From NCBI GenBank assembly GCA_017646555.1, contig JAGCMG010000131.1, forward strand, positions 1 to 6,667: a stretch of DNA of 6,667 bases, written 5' to 3'. A program made the translations under genes and the position numbers. Position 1 is the stretch's first letter. Each line of letters opens with the position of its first letter. This stretch comes from Clostridia bacterium. Its GTDB lineage: Bacteria > Bacillota > Clostridia > Christensenellales > Borkfalkiaceae. The notes below the pieces were generated by a model that worked only from the letters and a program-made list of their open reading frames with translations, searched no databases and was not told where the DNA came from. Shown here in pieces: positions 1-5,952 of the stretch.

Positions 1-190
1 CAAAATCAACATCGATAGCGACCTTCTTTTAGCTATGACTGGTACTATTAGAAAATTCTACAACGATCACCCAGATAAATTCGACCCACGTGAATATCTT
101 AAACCAGCACGCGCTAACATTAAAGAACTTGTTAAACACAAACTTATCAACGTATTAGGTTGCGCTGGCAAGGCTGACGAATGTTTATAA
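1..190 (+). CDS. fba: Class II fructose-1,6-bisphosphate aldolase, C-terminal fragment
   Basis: Only the last 62 codons are present, in the frame starting at base 2 and ending with TAA at 188-190; the 5' part lies off the left edge. The enzyme is a cytoplasmic zinc-dependent aldolase of glycolysis and gluconeogenesis that interconverts fructose-1,6-bisphosphate with dihydroxyacetone phosphate and glyceraldehyde-3-phosphate. The fragment begins with the NIDSD stretch, which matches the conserved N-[IV]-D-[ST]-D segment near the substrate phosphate in class II aldolases. It continues with the family's C-terminal pattern: an AMTGTIRKF helix, FDPREYLKPAR, then IKELVKHK and a GCAGKA tail. The metal-binding histidines would be upstream and cannot be checked. 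The gene converges on the pot operon and has its own terminator just after the stop. The identification from the C-terminus is firm; assignment to the shorter firmicute subtype is inferred from the tail. Confidence 0.93.
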   Translation, partial: KINIDSDLLLAMTGTIRKFYNDHPDKFDPREYLKPARANIKELVKHKLINVLGCAGKADECL

Positions 191-207
191 GATAAAACTT
201 CAAAACT

Positions 208-236
208 AAAAGGGCTTATTCTTAAGCCCTTTTTTA
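208..236 (+). terminator. Rho-independent terminator of the aldolase gene
   Basis: An 11-bp perfect stem pairs 208-218 with 223-233 around a TTCT loop (219-222). The core is AGGGCTTA/TAAGCCCT and the right arm runs into a T-tract (231-235). It begins 17 bases after the aldolase stop codon, the usual position for an intrinsic terminator. The A-run on its left side is short, so termination in the plus direction is the main expected role. Confidence 0.92.
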
Positions 237-283
237 TTACCGTTTTTTTTAATTTGGTCAAGTTTCATAATACCATTACATAT

Positions 284-310
284 AAAAAGCACCCAAACGG
301 GTGCTTTTTT
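284..310 (-). terminator. Rho-independent terminator of the pot operon (possibly bidirectional)
   Basis: A perfect 11-bp stem pairs 284-294 (AAAAAGCACCC) with 299-309 (GGGTGCTTTTT) around an AAAC loop at 295-298. On the minus strand it lies 16 bases past the potD stop codon and ends in a run of five U, so it should end the operon transcript. The T-run at 305-310 lets it act on plus-strand readthrough from the aldolase gene as well. Confidence 0.92.
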
Positions 311-325
311 AATTTGTTTTTATTA

Positions 326-1924
326 TTATAATTCTTCTCTACTGATTACTTTTAAGCCCTTTCTTTCAGCGTAAGTTTTCTTTCTTTCAGGAAGTTTAAG
401 CCATTTAATCTTATCTTTATTCCTATAAAGAACAATACCTGCGCCAAGCAAAATAACACCAGCAAAGATAACTAAAATAAGCCACAATGGGAAAGTTTCA
501 CCTTTAACGGTTTCCCACATTTCGTTAAGAGCCAAAAGTTCGTCCCCGTCAAAATAGCTCATAACGGCGCAACGCTTAACGATTTCTTCCGTAGGATATT
601 GCGCCATAAGTCTACCGAAACTTTCTTCAGAAACGATAACGGTATAATCACCACTTTCATCTCCTGTAAAGAAGTAACTTAAATCTACCGTTTGATAACC
701 ATATTCGTTTAACTCTAATTCGGTTGTGTTTTCGTAAAGAGTTTCAATATCACTATCAGAAAGCGTTTCTAAATCGTATCCTAAATCTTCTAAATAATAT
801 TCAAACTCGTCAAACCAGTCGAGAACGATATCGTTATAAATAACGTCCCCCGCAACCATACTGGTATAGCCGATATAATTCATATTTTGAGCAACGTTTT
901 CAGGTCTTGAAATAAATTCCATAAACTTATAGCATGCGTCGTCGTTACGACTTGCAGAAGGTATTACCATACCGTCAAACCAAATGTTACTACCTTCTTC
1001 GGGAATATAATAGTCAAGTGGTTTAGTTTCGCTAACGAATGAGCCGTCATCGTCTTCAACGTAACCTAAAGCAACGTCAATAGCGTAAGCAGCGTCACCA
1101 CTCCAAGCGACGTATGCGTCTATTTTGCCAGTTATAATGTCGTTTTTACCACTATCAACTTCAAACGCATAAAGTTTAGGTTTTACACTTGAAAGCGTAT
1201 CGCCAACCTTTTCGATTGAAGCAATATCAGTTCTATTTAGAACTTCGGTAATTTTAGCGTTCATATCGTCGCCACCGGTGGCAACAATTTCTTTAAGTTC
1301 GTCTTCGAAAGTCATTGCAAGCCCTACTAAATAGGTATCTCTTACCGAATCTTTTAGCGTTGCGCGCTTATTATATTTACTGTTTTTGAATACGCCTGAC
1401 CAAGATTTAACGTCTTCAACGTCAACGACGGCGGTGTTATACACCCAACCCATCGTACCCCACATATAGCCGACCATATATTCCGAAAGCATTGATTCAG
1501 TACCGTTTTTAGGTGTGAACTTAATGTTATCTAACACACCTTTAATAAACGGCGAAACGTTATCGGTATAGCCAGTAATTTTGGTTTGGTCAAGTTTTTT
1601 AATTCTATTTTCAGCGGCAAGTTTTTCAATCATATATTCACTTGGAACTACGATATCATAACTTGACGGATTTATAACTAATTCGTTATATAAAATTTCG
1701 TTAGTTGCATAGGTCGAATAAACGACGTCGATATTAGGGTATTCTTCTTCGAACGCGTCTAAAAGGTCTTCGTCGATATAGTCTTCACAGTTAGCAATTT
1801 TTAAGGTAACTTTAGCGCCGTCGTCGGCTTTTGCCGTTAACGGTGTCGTGGAAGTTGACCAAATTGAACTAAACACCATTAAGATAGCAAGCAAAACGCA
1901 AGCCTTATTTTTAAGCATTTTCAT
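326..1924 (-). CDS. potD: Polyamine (spermidine/putrescine) ABC transporter substrate-binding protein, C-terminally membrane-anchored
   Basis: This is the extracytoplasmic receptor that should capture putrescine or spermidine and deliver it to PotBC. Residues 1-33 look like a Sec signal peptide (basic start, hydrophobic core about 9-20, AKA|DD type I cleavage site at 31-33). There is no lipobox: the only early Cys, C9, precedes the hydrophobic core. PotD hallmarks follow: YIDEDLLDAFEEEY (49-62), SYDIVVPSEY (88-97), AWSGDAAYA (273-281) and IWFDGMVIP (314-322), where W315 and D317 align by eye with E. coli PotD W255 and D257. The usual NW motif reads N45-C46 here. Residues 366-428 form a very acidic insertion, and a transmembrane helix (about 479-500) with a basic tail ends the protein. 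At 532 residues it is far longer than E. coli PotD (348). The chosen ATG has AAGGAG (1933-1938) 8 bases upstream and overlaps the potC stop by one base (TAATG). It is the last gene of the operon. Confidence 0.93.
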   Translation of the reverse strand: MKMLKNKACVLLAILMVFSSIWSTSTTPLTAKADDGAKVTLKIANCEDYIDEDLLDAFEEEYPNIDVVYSTYATNEILYNELVINPSSYDIVVPSEYMIEKLAAENRIKKLDQTKITGYTDNVSPFIKGVLDNIKFTPKNGTESMLSEYMVGYMWGTMGWVYNTAVVDVEDVKSWSGVFKNSKYNKRATLKDSVRDTYLVGLAMTFEDELKEIVATGGDDMNAKITEVLNRTDIASIEKVGDTLSSVKPKLYAFEVDSGKNDIITGKIDAYVAWSGDAAYAIDVALGYVEDDDGSFVSETKPLDYYIPEEGSNIWFDGMVIPSASRNDDACYKFMEFISRPENVAQNMNYIGYTSMVAGDVIYNDIVLDWFDEFEYYLEDLGYDLETLSDSDIETLYENTTELELNEYGYQTVDLSYFFTGDESGDYTVIVSEESFGRLMAQYPTEEIVKRCAVMSYFDGDELLALNEMWETVKGETFPLWLILVIFAGVILLGAGIVLYRNKDKIKWLKLPERKKTYAERKGLKVISREEL

Positions 1925-2724
1925 TACGCGTTCTCCTTTTTACGAGCAAACACGTTCTTTAACACAACCACTAAAATAATAACTAAAAAGATTATAGCAG
2001 AAAGTGCGCGAAGTGCAGGTAAAGACGAATTCGTGCCCGATTTAGCCATTGCCCCGTAAACGTACGTAGATATCGTTTTAAAGCCTGCAGGTTGCGTGTA
2101 AGCCGAGATAATGTAATCGTCTAACGAAAGGGTTACAGCCATCATAAAGCCACTTAAAATACCCGTAGCGATTTCAGGGATAATAACCGTCCAAAGCGCG
2201 CGCATAGGCGTTGCGCCAAGGTCAAGAGCGGCTTCGTATAAATTGCCGTCCATTTGTTTTAATTTAGGAATAACCGATAATACGACGAACGGTGTAGTAA
2301 TAACCATATGCCCTATCACCATTGAAAAATACGAACGGCTACCAGAAAATACAAACGCAAAAAGCAATACGATAGAAACAGCAGTAACGATTTCGGCATT
2401 GATTACGGGAATTTGCGAACTTGCCGAAACCATCTTACCGAATTTGCCCTTGTGATAATAAATACCGATAGCGCCGAAAGTTCCTAAAATTGTAGAAAGA
2501 ACGGCAACGATAAGCGCTAAAATTAAGGTGTCCCAAACAATTTTCATCAAATCTGGGTCAGTAAATAATTTTTTGTAAAGTCCAAACGAAAAACCTTTTT
2601 CAAAAATTTGTTCAATACTAACGACAGGGGTATCAACGAAACTGTAAATTACAAGCGTAAAGATAGGCGCGTACAAGAAAAATAATATAAGCGCGATATA
2701 CGCGATACGAATAACCTTTCTCAT
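1924..2724 (-). CDS. potC: Polyamine ABC transporter permease PotC
   Basis: One of the two inner membrane subunits forming the polyamine channel with PotB. The 266-residue protein has six predicted membrane segments at about 5-30, 64-90, 108-128, 132-155, 184-206 and 240-258. The cytoplasmic EAA loop, which docks on the ATPase, is at about 163-190 and reads YEAALDLGATPMRALW followed by a conserved IIPEIATGI. The stretch IPVINAEIVTAVSI (105-118) is typical of PotC rather than PotB, which settles the subunit. Length is close to E. coli PotC (264). The ATG overlaps the potB stop in an ATGA arrangement (2721-2724), with an AGGGGG ribosome binding site at 2733-2738. Translational coupling to potB is therefore likely. 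Nothing looks truncated or damaged. Confidence 0.96.
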   Translation of the reverse strand: MRKVIRIAYIALILFFLYAPIFTLVIYSFVDTPVVSIEQIFEKGFSFGLYKKLFTDPDLMKIVWDTLILALIVAVLSTILGTFGAIGIYYHKGKFGKMVSASSQIPVINAEIVTAVSIVLLFAFVFSGSRSYFSMVIGHMVITTPFVVLSVIPKLKQMDGNLYEAALDLGATPMRALWTVIIPEIATGILSGFMMAVTLSLDDYIISAYTQPAGFKTISTYVYGAMAKSGTNSSLPALRALSAIIFLVIILVVVLKNVFARKKENA

Positions 2725-3572
2725 AAGTTAGTCCCCCTAATGTCTTCACTTTTAAATCCACCGGTTACCCACATAGAAACGAGCATAATAACGAGCAATA
2801 CAAGTGCGATTGCCGAGCCTAAATTCCAATTTTGGAAAGTGGTGAACTGTTCGTCAATGAGTTTACCAACGATAGTGATAAGCCCGTTACCGAAAGTATC
2901 ACTTATAACGTAGCAAGTCATAGTCGGCATAAACACCATAGTGATACCACTTGAAATACCAGGCATTGAAAGTGGTAAAGTAACTCTTGTTAAAGTTTGG
3001 AACGCGTTAGCGCCTAAATCTTTACTTGCCTCTAAATAACTTTTGTCCATTTTAGATAAAACCGAATAGATAGGTAAAATCATAAACGGTAAATAGTCGT
3101 ACACCATACCAATAACTACGTTCACGTAGTTATTCCAACCAAATACGCCGATAAGCGTTAATAAGTCTTTCATAGCCATAGCCCTTAACACGAAGTTAAT
3201 CCACATAGGCATAATGAAAAGCATTAAAAGCGTGCCACCACGATTTAAGTTGCTACGCGCTAAAATGTACGCAACAGGGTATGCTAAAATTAAGCAAATC
3301 AATGTTGTTGCAAGCGCTAATAACACGCTTATAATAACCGTCGTTAAAGTAGTGGTGTTAGTGAAAAATCTTACGAAATTATCGAGCGAAATCCCGCCGT
3401 CCTTATCGGTAAAGGCGTAAAAAACAATGAGCGCAAGTGGTAAAACCACGAAACACGCTAAAAACACGCCGTAAGGAATACATAAATGTTTTCTTGAAAA
3501 GCGCAAACCTTTTTTCTCCGTCGGCTCAAAAACGACGGGCGCTTTATTAATAACCTTTAACTCTTCGCGCAT
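2721..3572 (-). CDS. potB: Polyamine ABC transporter permease PotB
   Basis: Partner permease of PotC. The 283-residue protein starts with a charged cytoplasmic tail (about 1-30), then has six predicted membrane segments at about 31-53, 76-104, 113-133, 150-170, 203-226 and 252-271. The EAA loop that contacts PotA is at 179-206 (YLEASKDLGANAFQTL, then RVTLPLSMPGI). The MPMWINFVLRAMA stretch (121-133) is the PotB counterpart of a conserved pore-lining segment of this family, which distinguishes it from PotC. Length matches E. coli PotB (about 285). The ATG shares one base with the potA stop (TAATG, 3570-3574). A GGAG ribosome binding site at 3584-3587 sits 11 bases away, slightly far, so coupling to potA translation probably matters for its expression. 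Confidence 0.96.
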   Translation of the reverse strand: MREELKVINKAPVVFEPTEKKGLRFSRKHLCIPYGVFLACFVVLPLALIVFYAFTDKDGGISLDNFVRFFTNTTTLTTVIISVLLALATTLICLILAYPVAYILARSNLNRGGTLLMLFIMPMWINFVLRAMAMKDLLTLIGVFGWNNYVNVVIGMVYDYLPFMILPIYSVLSKMDKSYLEASKDLGANAFQTLTRVTLPLSMPGISSGITMVFMPTMTCYVISDTFGNGLITIVGKLIDEQFTTFQNWNLGSAIALVLLVIMLVSMWVTGGFKSEDIRGTNL

Positions 3573-5122
3573 TAGCGTTTAATCTCCTGCTTTAATTTAA
3601 CGTGAATATCTTCTTTTTTAATAAGAACTCTAACGATATCGCCTTCGTTCCAAGTATCTTCGGTATCGAAAACGAAATCTTCTTCGTTTTCATCAGTTCT
3701 AACGATAAGTTGGTAGTGGTCGCCCTTGTAAATTATTTGAATAATTTTACCAATCGCGCCATAGTTATCGTCGTATTCGATATCAGAATCGTGTTTAACG
3801 TCTTCAATCGTGATATCTTTAAGACCGACTTCAACGGTAACGTCAACGTCAACTAAATCTACTTTTTCGCCCTTTTCTGTGATAAGATAACCTTCTTCAT
3901 CAAGGGTAGAATTAGGGTAAAGCGTAGTAACGTCACATAAGAATTCCCCGTCACCAAAGCAAACGGTGTTGTCTTTCGTGATATAACCGTCGTATACGTT
4001 GCTTTCGATTTCCTTTTTCATAATGTGAATTTCTTCAGGTGCAACGGTAATGCCGACTTTATCGCCAACGTTTACGTCTTTTAAGGTTTGGGTGGTAATT
4101 TCCGACTTGCCAACCTTAACAACGACTTCATAATGCGTGCCTTTAAATATTGAATAAGTAATAACGCCGTCAACCGTGCCTTTACCAACTTCAGTCAATT
4201 CAACGTCTTCAGGTCTAACTACTACGTCAACCTTTTGGTTCTTTTCGAAATCGTCAACACAGTTGAACACTTTTCCTAAAAATCTAACCTTTTTATCACC
4301 AGCCATTGTACCTGAGAAAATGTTGCTTTCGCCGATAAAGTTTGCAACGAACGCGTTTTTAGGTTCGTTATAAATTTGTTCAGGCGTGCCGATTTGTTGA
4401 ATAGCGCCGTCGTTCATAACAACGATAGTGTCACTCATAGTGAGCGCTTCTTCTTGGTCGTGCGTAACGTAAATAAACGTAATGCCAAGTTTTTTATGCA
4501 TATCTTTAAGTTCGATTTGCATTTCTTTACGCATTTTAAGGTCTAACGCGCCAAGAGGTTCGTCCAAAAGAAGAATTTGTGGTTCGTTAACGATAGCCCT
4601 TGCAATAGCAACCCTTTGTTGTTGGCCACCCGAAAGAGTAGCAACACTACGCTTTTCAAAACCTTCAAGGTCAACTATTTTAAGCGCTTTTTTAACCTTT
4701 TCAGCGATTTCTTTTTTGGTCAACTTTTCAATGCGTTCAATTCTTTTGCCGTCTTTATCTTCGTAAACGGCTTTAACCTTACGAAGTTTTAACCCGTAAG
4801 CAATATTATCAAAAATATTAAGGTGTGGGAATAACGCGTATTTTTGGAAAACCGTGTTAATCGGTCTTTTATACGGTGGAAGTGCAGTAATATCTACACC
4901 GTTAAGCATAATTTTACCTTCGGTCGGTTTGTCAAAACCTGCAATCATACGTAAAGTCGTTGTTTTACCACAACCTGACGGACCTAAAAAGGTAACGAAT
5001 TCGCCACGGCGCACGTAAAAATTAAAATTGTCAACAGCGATAACACCGTCTTCAAACTGACGCGTTACACCGATTAAATCAATGATATGTTCATCTAAAT
5101 AAGTTTTTTTGTTGTTTGCCAT
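3572..5122 (-). CDS. potA: Polyamine ABC transporter ATP-binding protein PotA, extended C-terminus
   Basis: Cytoplasmic ATPase that powers polyamine import through PotBC. The nucleotide-binding domain is complete: Walker A GPSGCGKTT (47-55), Q-loop Q93, signature LSGGQ (163-167), Walker B ILLLDEP (183-189), D-loop GALD (191-194) and switch histidine H221 in VTHDQEEALTMSD. By comparison with E. coli PotA (378 residues), two parts are extra. About 18 residues, rich in Lys/Arg, are inserted in the helical subdomain around 113-138. The C-terminus carries two TOBE-like regulatory modules, about 303-370 and 455-512, joined by an acidic linker, giving 516 residues. The ATG has AAGGAG 7 bases upstream and follows the regulator gene by 11 bases. 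The VFQKYALFPH and EEPKN-like (NEPKN, 252-256) segments favour PotA over other CUT1/MOI importer ATPases. Polyamine specificity is inferred from homology and operon context. Confidence 0.95.
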   Translation of the reverse strand: MANNKKTYLDEHIIDLIGVTRQFEDGVIAVDNFNFYVRRGEFVTFLGPSGCGKTTTLRMIAGFDKPTEGKIMLNGVDITALPPYKRPINTVFQKYALFPHLNIFDNIAYGLKLRKVKAVYEDKDGKRIERIEKLTKKEIAEKVKKALKIVDLEGFEKRSVATLSGGQQQRVAIARAIVNEPQILLLDEPLGALDLKMRKEMQIELKDMHKKLGITFIYVTHDQEEALTMSDTIVVMNDGAIQQIGTPEQIYNEPKNAFVANFIGESNIFSGTMAGDKKVRFLGKVFNCVDDFEKNQKVDVVVRPEDVELTEVGKGTVDGVITYSIFKGTHYEVVVKVGKSEITTQTLKDVNVGDKVGITVAPEEIHIMKKEIESNVYDGYITKDNTVCFGDGEFLCDVTTLYPNSTLDEEGYLITEKGEKVDLVDVDVTVEVGLKDITIEDVKHDSDIEYDDNYGAIGKIIQIIYKGDHYQLIVRTDENEEDFVFDTEDTWNEGDIVRVLIKKEDIHVKLKQEIKR

Positions 5123-5129
5123 AATTCGT

Positions 5130-5135
5130 CTCCTT
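5130..5135 (-). promoter_or_regulatory. potA ribosome binding site overlapping the regulator stop codon
   Basis: AAGGAG, read on the minus strand, lies 7 bases before the potA ATG. The TAA stop of the upstream regulator gene (5134-5136) supplies its first bases (TAAGGAG). Ribosomes finishing the regulator therefore terminate exactly on the potA initiation signal, which suggests coupling or re-initiation between the two genes. Confidence 0.88.
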
Positions 5136-5667
5136 AAAAATTAGGTGGGCAAGATACCCAAATGAGTTCAGCCTTTGTATTCGACTTGTTTATTAAATAA
5201 TGAGTTTTGCTTGGTGTGAAATAAAAACTTTCGCCCGTTTTTACAAGATGTCTCTTTTTGCCTAAAACCAAAATAACTTGACCTTTAAGCACAAACCCGA
5301 ATTCTTCCCCTTCGTGAGCGTAGTCTTCGTCGGTTGCCGAGTTAGGATTTAATACTAAATGAATAGGTTCCATCGCATTTTTTTGCGAGTTTGGAACAAT
5401 CCACGACAGTTTATACCACTCGTTTTCTTTTTCGATAAATTCTTCGGGCGAAAAGACGACTTTTTCTTCTTCCGTTTCGTTAAAAAACTCTTTTAGATTA
5501 GTCCCTAACGCCGATAAAATATCAATTAAAGTAGCAATTGACGGGCTAGTTAAGTCATTTTCAAGTTGCGAAATATACCCTTTCGACAACTCACACCTAT
5601 CAGCAAGTTCTTCTTGCGTAAGGTCGTTTGCAAGCCTTAAGTCCCTTATTTTTTCACCAATAACCAC
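5134..5667 (-). CDS. XRE-family transcriptional regulator with C-terminal cupin domain (PuuR-like), probable operon repressor
   Basis: A 177-residue cytoplasmic DNA-binding protein. Residues 2-60 form an XRE helix-turn-helix domain (IGEKIRDLR, LTQEELADR, LSKGYISQLE, PSIATLIDIL). Residues about 98-175 form a cupin barrel with EEFGFVLKGQ and a GESFYFTPSKTHY strand. H118, E122 and H156 could be a partial metal or ligand site. The domain order and length resemble E. coli PuuR (185 residues), the putrescine-responsive repressor. I chose the GTG at 5665-5667 because GAGG (5674-5677) lies 6 bases upstream and the HTH domain starts right after it. A TTG at 5695-5697 would add ten residues but lies inside the palindromic operator and lacks a ribosome binding site. 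It is first in the operon, 11 bases before potA. Autorepression is inferred from the palindrome at the promoter; the ligand is not shown by sequence. Confidence 0.9.
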   Translation of the reverse strand: MVIGEKIRDLRLANDLTQEELADRCELSKGYISQLENDLTSPSIATLIDILSALGTNLKEFFNETEEEKVVFSPEEFIEKENEWYKLSWIVPNSQKNAMEPIHLVLNPNSATDEDYAHEGEEFGFVLKGQVILVLGKKRHLVKTGESFYFTPSKTHYLINKSNTKAELIWVSCPPNF

Positions 5668-5673
5668 TGTATA

Positions 5674-5677
5674 CCTC
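5674..5677 (-). promoter_or_regulatory. Ribosome binding site deciding the regulator's GTG start
   Basis: GAGG on the minus strand (in ACTGAGG) is spaced 6 bases from the GTG at 5665-5667. No comparable site precedes the upstream in-frame TTG at 5695-5697. This supports the shorter protein that begins immediately before the helix-turn-helix domain. Confidence 0.7.
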
Positions 5678-5694
5678 AGTTTACAAAGATTTGA

Positions 5695-5723
5695 CAAAAA
5701 GTTTAATAAAACTAAACTTTGTG
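5695..5723. promoter_or_regulatory. 29-bp palindromic operator at the transcription start of the pot operon
   Basis: An inverted repeat pairs CAAAAAGTTTA (5695-5705) with TAAACTTTGTG (5713-5723) around a 7-bp spacer, with 10 of 11 arm positions matching (8 inner positions perfect). It begins about where transcription should start and covers roughly the first 28 transcribed bases, so a bound dimer would block initiation. The adjacent XRE regulator is the obvious candidate ligand-controlled binder. That assignment is inference. The repeat is AT-rich, which raises the chance of coincidence, but its position and arm length argue for function. Confidence 0.68.
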
Positions 5724-5728
5724 ATATT

Positions 5729-5757
5729 ATTATATGAATTTATACGACGATTGTCAA
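5729..5757 (-). promoter_or_regulatory. Consensus SigA (sigma-70 type) promoter of the regulator-potABCD operon
   Basis: On the minus strand the -35 box TTGACA occupies 5757-5752 and the -10 box TATAAT 5734-5729, both perfect consensus with a 17-bp spacer. Transcription should start at about 5721-5722, leaving a leader of about 55 bases before the GTG. No other promoter of similar quality is seen before potA, B, C or D, so the five genes probably share this one. Such a strong promoter fits an operon held down by a repressor. Confidence 0.9.
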
Positions 5758-5800
5758 TAAATTTTTTATATATTTTTCGGCAAATTTTTCATATTTTTTT
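5758..5800 (-). promoter_or_regulatory. A-tract array upstream of the -35 box (possible UP element or bent DNA)
   Basis: Four T-runs on the plus strand (A-runs on the minus strand) lie at 5762-5767, 5773-5777, 5785-5789 and 5794-5800. Their centres are spaced about 10 to 12 bases, close to one helical turn, directly upstream of the -35 box. This is the position of UP elements that contact the RNA polymerase alpha subunit, and phased A-tracts also bend DNA. The general AT-richness of the spacer makes this a moderate call. Confidence 0.42.
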
Positions 5801-5807
5801 ACAAACA

Positions 5808-5838
5808 AAAAAACGATAGGTTTTTTCTATCGTTTTTT
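5808..5838. terminator. Second intrinsic terminator hairpin between tuf and the pot operon (bidirectional)
   Basis: A 12-bp perfect stem pairs 5808-5819 with 5827-5838. Its core is ACGATAG/CTATCGT, the loop is GTTTTTT (5820-5826) and A/T runs flank both sides, so it can end transcripts in either direction. It lies about 70 bases beyond the tuf terminator and 50 bases before the pot -35 box. A backup terminator shielding the pot operon from the strongly expressed tuf gene is the likely role. Confidence 0.75.
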
Positions 5839-5902
5839 AATAAAAAATTTTTTAATTTTTTAAGAGAATTTATCGATAAAAAGTTTAATGATAATAGGTA
5901 AT

Positions 5903-5933
5903 AAAAAAAGAGTTCAGTAAAAACTGAACTCTT
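5903..5933 (-). terminator. Rho-independent terminator of tuf
   Basis: A 10-bp stem pairs 5908-5917 (AAGAGTTCAG) with 5924-5933 around a TAAAAA loop. On the minus strand it is followed by a run of seven U (5909-5903). It begins about 20 bases after the tuf stop codon, the expected place. Confidence 0.93.
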
Positions 5934-5952
5934 CTTAATTTTTTTAGGTTAA

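Noticed and set aside
67..261. A 64-codon minus-strand open frame across the end of the aldolase gene and its terminator.
   Set aside because: It is antisense to a clearly conserved coding sequence, runs through the terminator hairpin and has no recognisable domain.
2243..2455. A 70-codon plus-strand open frame inside potC.
   Set aside because: It is antisense to the conserved EAA loop and membrane segments of PotC, with no sign of independent coding.
3214..4792. Several plus-strand open frames of 65-94 codons inside potB and potA, for example 3602-3856 and 4482-4766.
   Set aside because: They lie opposite strongly conserved transporter genes, show low-complexity composition typical of antisense shadows, and lack convincing ribosome binding sites.
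5668..5697. A longer regulator starting at TTG 5695-5697 (187 residues).
   Set aside because: The extra ten residues precede the conserved HTH start, have no ribosome binding site, and overlap the operator palindrome; the GTG at 5667 with GAGG is better supported.
5878..5889. A second copy of AAAAAGTTTAAT, the left arm region of the operator at 5696-5707.
   Set aside because: It lacks the opposing TAAACTTT arm, and a 12-base match in such AT-rich spacer DNA is plausible by chance.
5698..5952. A possible riboswitch or small RNA in the tuf-to-pot spacer.
   Set aside because: Apart from two terminator-like hairpins, the promoter and the palindrome, the spacer is nearly all A/T with no conserved riboswitch core; the predicted leader of about 55 bases is too short for a typical one.
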